NCBI RefSeq assembly: GCF_019668485.1
Contig: NZ_AP024619.1
Coordinates: 495,001 to 559,000 of the forward strand
Direction: 5' to 3'
DNA from: Gelria sp. Kuro-4
GTDB taxonomy: Bacteria; Bacillota; DTU030; DUMP01
DNA: 64,000 nucleotides
Shown: piece after piece, positions 30,711-38,795 of the stretch
Layout: every line of letters begins with the position of its first letter
How positions within the stretch are numbered: the first letter of the stretch is position 1
Translations under genes and position numbers: made by a program
Notes under the pieces: generated by a model
What the model saw: the letters and a program-made list of their open reading frames with translations, nothing else
What the model was told of the DNA's origin: nothing
Database searches by the model: none

Positions 30711-31613
30711 GTGAAGGAGCGCTTGGCCAAGCTTTTGGGGCTGGGGGAACAGAGCCGCAGCGAGGTGCGCGAGATCCCGCTGGGGAACATCCGGGCTAAT
30801 CCCTTTCAGCCCCGGCGCGAGTTTAGCGAAGATGAACTCTTGGAGCTGGCGGCCAGCATCGAGGCCTACGGCGTGTTGCAGCCGGTGCTGGTACGCCCGG
30901 TGGGGTCAAACTATGAGCTTATCGCCGGCGAGCGGCGCGTGCGGGCCTGCCGCTTGCTGCACCGGGCCACCATTCCGGCCATGGTGCGGGAGCTGAGCGA
31001 CCAGGACGTGGCCCTCTTGGCGCTCCTGGAGAACCTGCAGCGGCAGGATCTATCCTTCTGGGAGGAGGCCGAGGGTTACGCGCGCCTTCTGAGCGAGTTT
31101 GGCCTGACGCAGGAAGAGTTGGCGCGGCGCCTGGGTAAGAGCCAGTCCACCATCGCGAATAAGCTGCGGCTTTTGCGGCTGCCCGACAGCATTCGCAACC
31201 ATATTTCCCGGGAAATACTCACGGAACGACACGCCCGGGCGCTGCTTAGACTGCCCGATGCGGCGAGCCAGGAGAAACTGGCCCGGAAGATTGTCGCCGA
31301 GCGGCTTACGGTGCAGCAGACGGAAGAATTGGTGGCGAGCACCCTGTCGGGCCGGGAGGAACGCGCGCCGCGGCCGCGGGTGGTGCGGGTTTACAAGGAC
31401 ATCCGCCTCTTTTTGAACAGCGTCCGGAAGGCCGCCGGGGAGCTCGAGAAGGCGGGGCTTCAGGTGGCGGTGAGCGCGCGGGAAAGCGAGGATGGCTGGG
31501 AGGTGCGGGTGGTTATCCCGAAGTGGCGGCAGGAAAAAGAGCCTTCGGGAGCGAAAGGGAGGGAGAGGGCCCCGGAAGGGGCGGGGGATCAGGGAGGCGG
31601 CGGCACACGCTGA
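30711..31613 (+). CDS. noc: nucleoid occlusion protein Noc (ParB family)
   Basis: A 300-residue ParB/Spo0J-family DNA-binding CTPase. The N-terminal ParB box reads ANPFQPRREF, then ELIAGERRVRACRLL and LLALLENLQRQDLSFWEEAE. The HTH is LTQEELARRLGKSQSTIANK. Its place right after rsmG and a separate parB elsewhere identify it as Noc, which blocks FtsZ assembly over the nucleoid. A perfect Noc-binding palindrome lies inside the gene. The C-terminal tail is Gly/Glu-rich and low in complexity. Confidence 0.88.
   Translation: MKERLAKLLGLGEQSRSEVREIPLGNIRANPFQPRREFSEDELLELAASIEAYGVLQPVLVRPVGSNYELIAGERRVRACRLLHRATIPAMVRELSDQDVALLALLENLQRQDLSFWEEAEGYARLLSEFGLTQEELARRLGKSQSTIANKLRLLRLPDSIRNHISREILTERHARALLRLPDAASQEKLARKIVAERLTVQQTEELVASTLSGREERAPRPRVVRVYKDIRLFLNSVRKAAGELEKAGLQVAVSARESEDGWEVRVVIPKWRQEKEPSGAKGRERAPEGAGDQGGGGTR
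31202..31217. promoter_or_regulatory. Noc-binding site inside noc
   Basis: The 16-bp perfect palindrome TATTTCCCGGGAAATA contains the Noc consensus ATTTCCCGGGAAAT published for Bacillus subtilis. Confidence 0.85.
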
Positions 31614-31668
31614 CGCGCCGGCGCCGGCCGGCGAAACCCGGGCCCCCGAAGAAGAGGAGGCGTAATGC

Positions 31669-32193
31669 GTGGAGCTGATGGAGGTTATTGCGGGACGGCG
31701 CAGCGTGCGGCACTTCCGGCCGGATCCGGTACCACCGGAAAAGGTAGAGCTTTTGGTGCAGGCGGCGAACTGGGCGCCGTCCTGGCGCAACCTGCAGGGC
31801 TGGCGGCTGTTTGTACTGCAGGGAGAACGAAAGCGCGAGCTTTTGGCAGCGGTGCCCGAGACGAACCGGGGCCGCAGCGGCCTGGAGGAGGCGCCGCTGG
31901 CGCTGGTACTGGTGGCCGATCCGGAACAGTCCGGCACGCGGGAGCATAAGCCGTACTACCTGTTCGATGCCGGTCTGGCCTTCGCGCACCTGGCTTTGGC
32001 GGCGTGGAATGAAGGACTGGGGACGTGCTGTATCACCTGGTTCCAAGAGGAGAAGGTGCGTTCGCTTCTCAAGCTGCCGGCCCACCTGGCAGTGGTGGCG
32101 CTTTCCCCGCTCGGCTACCCGGCGGAGACGCCGGCGGCCCCGGCGCGCCGGCCCTGGAAGGAGCAGGTGATTTTTCTTGACGAAGGAAATTAG
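31669..32193 (+). CDS. nitroreductase family protein
   Basis: A 174-residue FMN-dependent nitroreductase-fold protein. It has the N-terminal FMN motif MEVIAGRRSVRHF, the NWAPSWRNLQGW block, and LGTCCITWFQEEKVR near the C terminus. It probably uses NAD(P)H to reduce a nitro, quinone or enone substrate; the physiological substrate is unknown. The GTG start follows GAGGAGG. Its last 17 nt overlap the threonine ammonia-lyase start. It is the first gene of the block that separates noc from soj. Confidence 0.82.
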   Translation: MELMEVIAGRRSVRHFRPDPVPPEKVELLVQAANWAPSWRNLQGWRLFVLQGERKRELLAAVPETNRGRSGLEEAPLALVLVADPEQSGTREHKPYYLFDAGLAFAHLALAAWNEGLGTCCITWFQEEKVRSLLKLPAHLAVVALSPLGYPAETPAAPARRPWKEQVIFLDEGN

Positions 32194-33163
32194 GCCGGCC
32201 GATGTCTTTGCGGCCGCGCGGCGTATCGGGCCGTACGTAAGGCGTACGCCCCTGGAGCGCTGCTGGGCGCTGGAGGAGGAGTGCGGCCGGCCGGAGGTAT
32301 ATCTTAAGCTGGAGAACCAGCAGCGAACGCGCTCCTTCAAGCTGCGGGGGGCGCTGAACCGGGTGCTGGCGCTGAGCCCGGCGGAACGCAGGCGGGGGAT
32401 TGTGGCTGCTTCTTCAGGCAACCACGGGCAGGGCGTGGCCTTAGCCGCGGCGCTTACGGGTGTTAAGGCTACAGTGGTGGTGCCGGAGGTAACCCCGCGG
32501 GTTAAGGTACGGGCGGCGGAGCGCTGGGGTGCGGAGGTGATCTGCCGGGGGAGCAACTTCGATTTGGCGGAAGAAGCGGCCTGGGAGCTCAGGGGCGAAC
32601 GCGACGCCACCTTCGTTCACCCCTGTACTGACCCGGAAGTGATGGCCGGCCAGGGCACGGTGGGGCTGGAGATCATGGAGGAGCTTCCCGAGGCCGGTAC
32701 CGTGGTGGTGCCGGTGGGCGGCGGCGGGCTCATCGGCGGGATCGGGGTGCTGCTTAAGGCGGTGCGGCCTGCAGCTAAGCTCGTCGGCGTCCAGGCTGCG
32801 GCCTCGCCGGCGGTATACGAGGCCTTCAAGGCCGGACGGGTGGTGCCCAGTCCCGTGGGTGAGACGCTGGCCGAAGGGCTGGCCGGGAACGCCTATGAGG
32901 AGACCTTTCCCCTGCTCCAGAGGCTGGTTGACGAGCTGGTGCTCGTCTCCGAGGCGGAGATTGCCCGGGCGATGGCCTGGTTGGTCCTCAAGGCCGGCCA
33001 GGTGGTGGAGGGCTCCGGGGCTGTGGGCGTCGCTGCGCTCCTGGCCGGAAAGCTTTCCCTGGGGGCGGGGCCGGCGGTTTTCGTGTTGAGCGGCGGCAAC
33101 GTGGATGCGGCGACGCTCCAGCGGATTGTGGCCCGGGAGGGCAGGGCCGACGCAGCCGGGTGA
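32177..33163 (+). CDS. threonine/serine ammonia-lyase, catabolic short form
   Basis: A 328-residue fold-type II PLP enzyme. The PLP lysine lies in RTRSFKLRGALNR. The phosphate-binding glycine loop is PVGGGGLIGGIG, and ASSGNHGQGVALAA is also typical. It lacks the C-terminal ACT regulatory domain of biosynthetic IlvA, so it resembles catabolic TdcB (threonine to 2-oxobutyrate and ammonia). Serine dehydratase or racemase activity cannot be excluded. The TTG start overlaps the nitroreductase gene. Confidence 0.85.
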   Translation: MTKEIRPADVFAAARRIGPYVRRTPLERCWALEEECGRPEVYLKLENQQRTRSFKLRGALNRVLALSPAERRRGIVAASSGNHGQGVALAAALTGVKATVVVPEVTPRVKVRAAERWGAEVICRGSNFDLAEEAAWELRGERDATFVHPCTDPEVMAGQGTVGLEIMEELPEAGTVVVPVGGGGLIGGIGVLLKAVRPAAKLVGVQAAASPAVYEAFKAGRVVPSPVGETLAEGLAGNAYEETFPLLQRLVDELVLVSEAEIARAMAWLVLKAGQVVEGSGAVGVAALLAGKLSLGAGPAVFVLSGGNVDAATLQRIVAREGRADAAG

Positions 33164-33241
33164 GGCAGGGCATAAAGAGAAGGGCGCACGCGCCCTGGCT
33201 GCACAGGTAAGTGTCGCAATAGTCAAAAAGGGGTGTCAGCG

Positions 33242-33910
33242 GTGCTGAAGGCGCTGAAGCGGAAAGCGTTGTGCTGGTTGGTCCTGACGTTGGCGCTGTT
33301 GGAGGCGGCGGTGCCCGCCCGGGCGGATGATGCTGTGCTGGGCCGGGTGGGCGCAGGAGAGACTCCTGCACCGAAAGAAGCGCACTGGGCGTGGGCGCCG
33401 GCCAAGGCCCTGCTGGATGCAGGGATCGGCGGCGCGGAGCTGCGCGCGGCCCTGGAGTCCGAGACGGGCCTGAACCGGGCGATCACACCGCTGGAGTGGA
33501 ACGCGTACGTGGCGCGGGCGGTAGGCGAAGAACCGGGAGCGGGGGAGACAGGCGGGCGGCGCTACTGGCTGTATGCTTACACGGCGGACGAAGCCGGAGG
33601 CGGGCGCTCGGTGGTGTCGCGCGGCTATGCGGCGGCCGGGCTCGCGAAGATCGGTAATATGTACGGCTTTATTTCCGGCTCCGGCGGAGCGCTCGAGCAC
33701 TTGAGGCGCTTTAAGGACTGGGGCTGGCTGGAGGAAAAGGGCTACGCCGGCCCCTGTGAGGAGATGGCGGCGGCCGGGATCCTCACGGGGTACCCGGATG
33801 GGACCCTCCGCCCAGAGGCCCCGCTGACGCGCGGCGAGGCAGCGGCGCTCCTGAAGGGCTGGTTTGAGTATTGGGAAAAGCTGCAGGGAAAAAAGCGGGG
33901 GCGGCACTGA
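33242..33910 (+). CDS. exported protein with SLH domain
   Basis: A 222-residue protein starting at a GTG with AAGGGG upstream. A signal peptide is visible (KRKALCWLVLTLALLEAAVP, cleavage near PARA). The C-terminal half has an S-layer homology motif, AAAGILTGYPDGTLRPEAPL followed by TRGEAAALLKGW, which anchors proteins to secondary cell-wall polymer. The remainder has no domain I recognise. Confidence 0.75.
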   Translation: MLKALKRKALCWLVLTLALLEAAVPARADDAVLGRVGAGETPAPKEAHWAWAPAKALLDAGIGGAELRAALESETGLNRAITPLEWNAYVARAVGEEPGAGETGGRRYWLYAYTADEAGGGRSVVSRGYAAAGLAKIGNMYGFISGSGGALEHLRRFKDWGWLEEKGYAGPCEEMAAAGILTGYPDGTLRPEAPLTRGEAAALLKGWFEYWEKLQGKKRGRH

Positions 33911-33911
33911 G

Positions 33912-33941
33912 CCTGTCCCTTTCTCCATCGGGAAGGACAGG
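33912..33941. repeat. short inverted repeat after the SLH gene
   Basis: CCTGTCC and GGACAGG are separated by 16 nt. No T-run follows, so it is not an obvious terminator. A related GGACAGG-type hairpin lies at 62,635-62,686. Confidence 0.4.
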
Positions 33942-34082
33942 TGCGCCCGAACGCTGAGCGAGGCGGGTGCGTTCGGCCCGGCGGTGGTCCGGGGCGCAGG
34001 GGAATCCCCCCGCGGGCGGAAAACCTTTGCAGTTTCCACGGTGCGTGGCGGCGGTTTTAGAGAAGCGCGGGCGGGAAATGGG

Positions 34083-34964
34083 TCAGCGCCTCTGCAGCGC
34101 CACAGCCGCCAGAATGAGGAGACCGCCCAGGAGCTGGCGGGGTGAGAGGTGCTCGGCCAGGAGAAGGTACCCGAGTAGAGCCGTGAAGAGAGGCTCCAGG
34201 GTGGCAATGATGGCGGTACGGCTGGGGCCGATGTGGGAGATGGCGCCTAGGAGGCTGGCCAGGGCGAAGACGGTGGGAACGAGCGCCAGGAAAAACAGGA
34301 GGAAAAGCACGGCCGGCACGGCGGGGGCCACAGGGAGCTGGTGGCGGGCGAGCGCCGGGACAAGAAAGATCAGGGCTGCTGTGCCGGTGGTCCAGGTGCT
34401 TACGGTATAGACCGGCACTTCTTCCAGGAAACGGCTGCTGAGGAGCACGAAGGCGGCGTTGCCCAGGGCCGCGGCGAGAGCGTAGGCGGCGCCGGAGAAA
34501 GAAAAGGCAGTGCCGGGCGCGGCGGTGATTATGCTGAGGCCGCTCACGGTGAGAAGGAGCCCCAGGAAGCGCGCGGCGGTAAGTCGCTCTCTGAAGAAGA
34601 TGGCGCCGGCGGTGACGAAGGCCGGGTAAAGGTAAAAGAGGAGGATCGCCAGCGCGGCCGGGAGGGCGGCGAAGGCGTAGAAGAGAAAGAGCACGGTGAG
34701 CGCCTGGATGCAGCCGGCGGTGAGAAGCGGCAGGCGCCGGGTGCGGGGCGGTATTAGGGCGTGGCGGAGAGCGGCGGCAGCCGCAAAGAGAGCGGCGGCG
34801 AGGAGAAAGCGCCACACCAGCACGGTGAGAGGGGCAAGGCCGCGGGCGTAGAGCAGCTTGGCGGCCACGCCCTCTGTGCTGTAGGCGAGGGCGGAGAGGA
34901 GGGCGAGGAGAAAACCGGCGGCTTCGCCGGCGCAGGGAGCTGGGCGTACACGGCTCGATTGCAT
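34083..34964 (-). CDS. EamA/DMT family transporter
   Basis: A 293-residue protein with ten hydrophobic segments arranged as two EamA repeats (FLLALLSALAYSTEGVAAKL for the first; AAYALAAALGNAAFVLLSSR for the second). EPLFTALLGYLLLAE is the typical end of the second repeat. It probably exports or imports amino acids or other metabolites. The ATG start has CAGGAGG upstream. Confidence 0.85.
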   Translation of the reverse strand: MQSSRVRPAPCAGEAAGFLLALLSALAYSTEGVAAKLLYARGLAPLTVLVWRFLLAAALFAAAAALRHALIPPRTRRLPLLTAGCIQALTVLFLFYAFAALPAALAILLFYLYPAFVTAGAIFFRERLTAARFLGLLLTVSGLSIITAAPGTAFSFSGAAYALAAALGNAAFVLLSSRFLEEVPVYTVSTWTTGTAALIFLVPALARHQLPVAPAVPAVLFLLFFLALVPTVFALASLLGAISHIGPSRTAIIATLEPLFTALLGYLLLAEHLSPRQLLGGLLILAAVALQRR

Positions 34965-35111
34965 TTAGTGTCCTCCTGGACGGCCGGGGGAGGCATAGGG
35001 GGGACCCGGCGTGTATAGTCGCTGAGTTGAGTGACCCTGTGAATAGGTGTAAAAGGGGGAGGAAGCCGTACTTCCTCCCCTCTTCGCTGTTGGGTGGATG
35101 GCCTGTCACAA

Positions 35112-35140
35112 GGCAGGGACGTGGCGGACTGTCCCCTGCC
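35112..35140 (-). terminator. terminator downstream of the stnA-like gene
   Basis: On the minus strand GGCAGGGGAC and GTCCCTGCC (one bulge) form a hairpin just after the stop codon. The following sequence TTGTG is only weakly T-rich. Confidence 0.5.
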
Positions 35141-35144
35141 CTAT

Positions 35145-38100
35145 TTAGCGGAGCCCCAATTCCGCCAGCTGGGCCTCGGCGGCGGCCACGCGGGCCGTGC
35201 GCCAGGAGGCGGCGGCCCCGTGCGGCCAGAGGAGCCTAGGTGCATGCGCGGCCTGCGCGAGGGCCTGCCAGGTGAGGGGGGGCGTAAAACGCGGGGCCAG
35301 GGCGTCCATTTCCGCCTGGAGGTCGGCTGCGCCCGCGATGTCCTGCTTGTAGCCCAGGGCGCGGCTCACGCTGAGGAGCGTCCGCCAGCCGGGAGGCGCC
35401 GCCGCCGGGAGCGCCGGGTTGAGCGCCGTGCGGCGGCCGTCGGTGGAGGTCACCGTACCTTCGGTGGCAGCGAATTCAGGAAGAGGCAGGACCAGGTGCG
35501 CCAGGTCGGTGGTGGCGCTGCGGCGATCGCTGGCCACAACCAGGAGCTTCAGGCTGCGCAGGGCCGGGACCAACTCGGGTGCCAGGGACGCGGGATCCTC
35601 GCCCCACACGAACAAGGTAGCGATCCGGCCGGCCTTGAGGGCGGACACGAGTTGAGAGCCGGCGAGACCCGGTTCTTCCGGGAGTGCGCGGCCCCAGGCG
35701 GCGGCCAGGCGGGTGCGGGCGGCGGCGTCGCCGCTGTCCTTTCCTCCCGGGAGGAGGTAGGGCGTTGCGCCGAACTCCAGGAGCCCTTGGCTGTTGCCGT
35801 AGGGGCGCAGGGCCACCAGCCCCTGGCGCGGGCGGCCCAGCCGGCCGGTGACAAGCGCCAGGTCGGCGGCCAGGGCGAGGGCGCCGGGAAGGGCTCCATC
35901 CACGACGAGGAGCGGGTTCTTGGCCTTCAGGTAGTCCGCCAGGAGGGCCTGCGCTGCGCCGAGGCTGAGGCCGGCGGCCGCAGCGAGTTCCTCGGGGTCC
36001 AGCGCCGCCAGGGCAGCCTTAAGCTCAGGCAGGCCGGCGAGCGGCCCCACCGGCAGGCGCGCCGGGTCGTGGTCTTTGAGGTAGAGGCTGAGGAGGAGTT
36101 CGAGCAGGGCGCGCGGCCGGGAGACGGTGTAGGCGGCCGGGAGTTCGGCGCTGAAGCTGCTGCTTTCCTGTTCAACCAGCGTCACGTGGGCGCCGTGGCG
36201 GAAGGCGCGGTGCAGCAGCACCGGAACTGCCGGGTAATCCGCCTGCAGGTTACGGGCGATGCCGAGGATGAAATCGGCCTGGGGCAGCTCCGCCAGCGTG
36301 TTGGGCGCGGCTGTCACCCCGAGGGTCGCGAAGAGTTCGTCCGGCCCGGCCTCGCTCAGGGTGGTGATGCTGTTCGTCCCCAGCGCCGCGCGCGCCACCT
36401 TGGCTGCCAGGTAGGCCTCTTCGTTGGTGCTGGTGGGCGCCAGCAGGAAGGCCGCGCCCTGGCCGCCGCTGCGGGCGGCGACGCCGGCGCGGGTGAGGTA
36501 GGCCCAGGCTTCATCCCAGGTGGCGCTCTGGCCGTGAAGCAGCGGCGCCGTCAGCGGGTCGGCCGGGCGCGTAAGCAGCGTGAAACGGCCGCGGGCGCAG
36601 AGGTTACCTGCCGCCGGCGGGGTGTCCGGCAGCGGCGTCGCCCGTACCAGAAGATCGCCGCGCGTCTCGAGATTCAGCTGGCAGTCGAGGCCGCACAGGA
36701 TGCAGGCGCTGAGGGTGGCGGTGAGCTCCCAGGGACCCTGTTTGGGAAGGGGCGCCTTTTCGGTAAGGGCCCCGGTGGGACAGGCGGCCGCGCACTGGCC
36801 GCAGGCGTCGCAGCCGCTTTGGGCCAGCGGCAGGTCGAAGGCCGGCTTGATGACGGCGTCAAAGCCGCGGTGCACAAAGCCGAGGGCCCCCAGGCCGCGC
36901 ACCTCGTCGCAGACGCGCACGCACTGAGCGCAGAGGATGCACTTATTGGGGTCGCGCTTAAGGAACGGGTGTTCCTGCACGGGATAGTCGTGGGTTTCAC
37001 CGGCGAAGCGCTCGGCATTGGCGCCGTACTCCTCGGCGTAGCGCCTCAGCTGGCACTCGAAGTAGTCCTGACAGCCGCAAGCCAGGCAGCGCTCCGCTTC
37101 GGCCCGCACTGCCTCCGGGGTGAGGGGTTGCTCGATCTCGCGGAAGTCCTTGACCCGGATCTCTGGCGGGAGGACCGGGACGGGGACGCGGGCCTTTTTC
37201 TCGTGGTGGGCAAAATCCTCCGGCTTAAGATCGGTGCGTTTCACGGCGAAGGGTTCGCGGTGCGGGGTGAGGCGGCCGGCCAGGTAGGAGTTGATCACGG
37301 TGGCGGCCTTTTTGCCGCCGGCCACTGCCTGGATGGCGATGTCGGGGCCGGTGACGGCGTCACCGGCGGCAAAGACGCCGGGCAGCGACGTCTGGCAGGT
37401 GTCGGCGTCAACGCTGAGGGTGCCGCGGGGCGTGGTGCTGAGCTCGTTGAGGCCCTCAAGGTCCACGCGCTGGCCGATGGCGGCGATGACGGTGTCCACC
37501 GTAAGCTCGAACTCAGAGCCGGGGACGGGCTCGGGGCGCTGGCGGCCGGACGCATCGGGCGCGCCCAGGCGCATGCGCTGGCAGGTGAGGCCGGTGACGT
37601 GGCCGTTCGCACCGCGCACGGCGACGGGGGCGGCCAGGTAGGTGAAGCGGACGCCTTCTTGCTCGGCCTCTTCAATTTCACTGGCGCGGGCCGGCATCTC
37701 GGCGCGGGAGCGGCGGTAAAGGACGGTGACCTCGGCGGCGCCCAGGCGCAGGGCCGTGCGCGCTGCGTCCATGGCGGTGTTGCCGCCGCCCACCACGGCC
37801 ACCCGACCGAGTGGGACGCGCCGGCCCAGGGTGACGGCGCGCAGGAACTCGGTGCCGCCCAGCACCTCAGGGAGGTCCTCGCCCGGGACGCGGAGCGAAC
37901 TGCTCTTTTGCGCGCCCAGGGCCAGGAGCACAGCGTGGAAGCCCTGGTTGAAGAGGCCCGGCAGTGTGAAGTCGCGTCCCAAGGCCTGGCCGGTCCGAAG
38001 CTTTACGCCCAGCTTGAGGATCGAGGCGATCTCCGCGTCGAGAACCGCCTTGGGCAGGCGGTACTGGGGGATGCCGTAACGCAGCATACCCCCCGGCTCA

Positions 38101-38783
38101 GGCAGCGCTTCGAAGACGGTCACCGCGTGGCCGGCCAAGGCCAGGAAGTAGGCGGCGGAAAGGCCGGCCGGACCGGAGCCGACGATGGCGACGCGCTTGC
38201 CGCTCGCCGGTGCCGGCTGAGGCTGGTAAGGATCCCGGGCGGCCAGGTCGAAGTCGCCCACGAAACGCTTCAGCGCCGCGATGGCGATGGGCTCGTCCAC
38301 GTACTTACCGCGGCGGCAGGCGTCCTCACACGGGTGCGGGCAGATGCGGCCGATGGAAGCCGGGAGAGGCAGGACCTCTTTAATGAGTCGCACTGCCTCT
38401 TGGTAACGCCCGTTGGCGATGAGGGCCACATACCCCTGGCAGTCGGTGTGCGCCGGGCATTCCTGGACGCAGGGGGGCCGGCAGTCGCCGCGGTGGTCGG
38501 AGAGCAGAAGCTCCAGGGCCAGGCGCCGGGCGGCGTCGATTTTGGACGAGCGGGTGCGGATGATCATGCCGTCGGCTGCCTCGGTGGCGCAGGCGCGCAG
38601 AAGCTTGGGCGTGCCTTCAACCTCGACCACGCAGAGGCCGCAGGAGCCGAAGGGTTCCAGATACTCCGCATAGCAGAGGGTGGGGATGTGGATCCCGTTT
38701 GCCTGGGCCGCTTGGAGGATGGTCTGGCCGCGCGGTACGGTGAGCTCGCGGCCGTCGATGTTGATGCTGATGGTGTAGCCCAT
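35145..38783 (-). CDS. stnA: StnA-like NuoG/NfnB fusion, electron-bifurcating transhydrogenase large subunit
   Basis: A 1212-residue multidomain protein. Residues 1-75: a [2Fe-2S] ferredoxin with Cys37, 48, 51 and 65. Then a DHRGDCRPPCVQECPAHTDC block that begins a GltD/NfnB-type insertion with two dinucleotide-binding folds (VAIVGSGPAGLSAAYFLALA near 198; VAVVGGGNTAMDAART near 340). At about 612-660 are two [4Fe-4S] ferredoxin motifs (CILCAQCVRVC; CDACGQCAAACP). At about 694-735 comes the Fe4S4 domain of molybdopterin enzymes (ACILCGLDC), followed by a molybdopterin-oxidoreductase fold to the C terminus. The usual Cys/Sec ligand region after LGTNS is replaced by ITTLSEAG, so catalysis at molybdenum is unlikely, as in NuoG. 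This architecture matches StnA of the Sporomusa-type Nfn, which couples NADPH, NAD and ferredoxin. Confidence 0.75.
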   Translation of the reverse strand: MGYTISINIDGRELTVPRGQTILQAAQANGIHIPTLCYAEYLEPFGSCGLCVVEVEGTPKLLRACATEAADGMIIRTRSSKIDAARRLALELLLSDHRGDCRPPCVQECPAHTDCQGYVALIANGRYQEAVRLIKEVLPLPASIGRICPHPCEDACRRGKYVDEPIAIAALKRFVGDFDLAARDPYQPQPAPASGKRVAIVGSGPAGLSAAYFLALAGHAVTVFEALPEPGGMLRYGIPQYRLPKAVLDAEIASILKLGVKLRTGQALGRDFTLPGLFNQGFHAVLLALGAQKSSSLRVPGEDLPEVLGGTEFLRAVTLGRRVPLGRVAVVGGGNTAMDAARTALRLGAAEVTVLYRRSRAEMPARASEIEEAEQEGVRFTYLAAPVAVRGANGHVTGLTCQRMRLGAPDASGRQRPEPVPGSEFELTVDTVIAAIGQRVDLEGLNELSTTPRGTLSVDADTCQTSLPGVFAAGDAVTGPDIAIQAVAGGKKAATVINSYLAGRLTPHREPFAVKRTDLKPEDFAHHEKKARVPVPVLPPEIRVKDFREIEQPLTPEAVRAEAERCLACGCQDYFECQLRRYAEEYGANAERFAGETHDYPVQEHPFLKRDPNKCILCAQCVRVCDEVRGLGALGFVHRGFDAVIKPAFDLPLAQSGCDACGQCAAACPTGALTEKAPLPKQGPWELTATLSACILCGLDCQLNLETRGDLLVRATPLPDTPPAAGNLCARGRFTLLTRPADPLTAPLLHGQSATWDEAWAYLTRAGVAARSGGQGAAFLLAPTSTNEEAYLAAKVARAALGTNSITTLSEAGPDELFATLGVTAAPNTLAELPQADFILGIARNLQADYPAVPVLLHRAFRHGAHVTLVEQESSSFSAELPAAYTVSRPRALLELLLSLYLKDHDPARLPVGPLAGLPELKAALAALDPEELAAAAGLSLGAAQALLADYLKAKNPLLVVDGALPGALALAADLALVTGRLGRPRQGLVALRPYGNSQGLLEFGATPYLLPGGKDSGDAAARTRLAAAWGRALPEEPGLAGSQLVSALKAGRIATLFVWGEDPASLAPELVPALRSLKLLVVASDRRSATTDLAHLVLPLPEFAATEGTVTSTDGRRTALNPALPAAAPPGWRTLLSVSRALGYKQDIAGAADLQAEMDALAPRFTPPLTWQALAQAAHAPRLLWPHGAAASWRTARVAAAEAQLAELGLR

Positions 38784-38795
38784 GGTTTCTACCCC

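Noticed and set aside
33181-33196. AGGGCG/CGCCCT hairpin after threonine ammonia-lyase as a terminator
   Set aside because: The stem is only 6 bp and no T-run follows on either strand.
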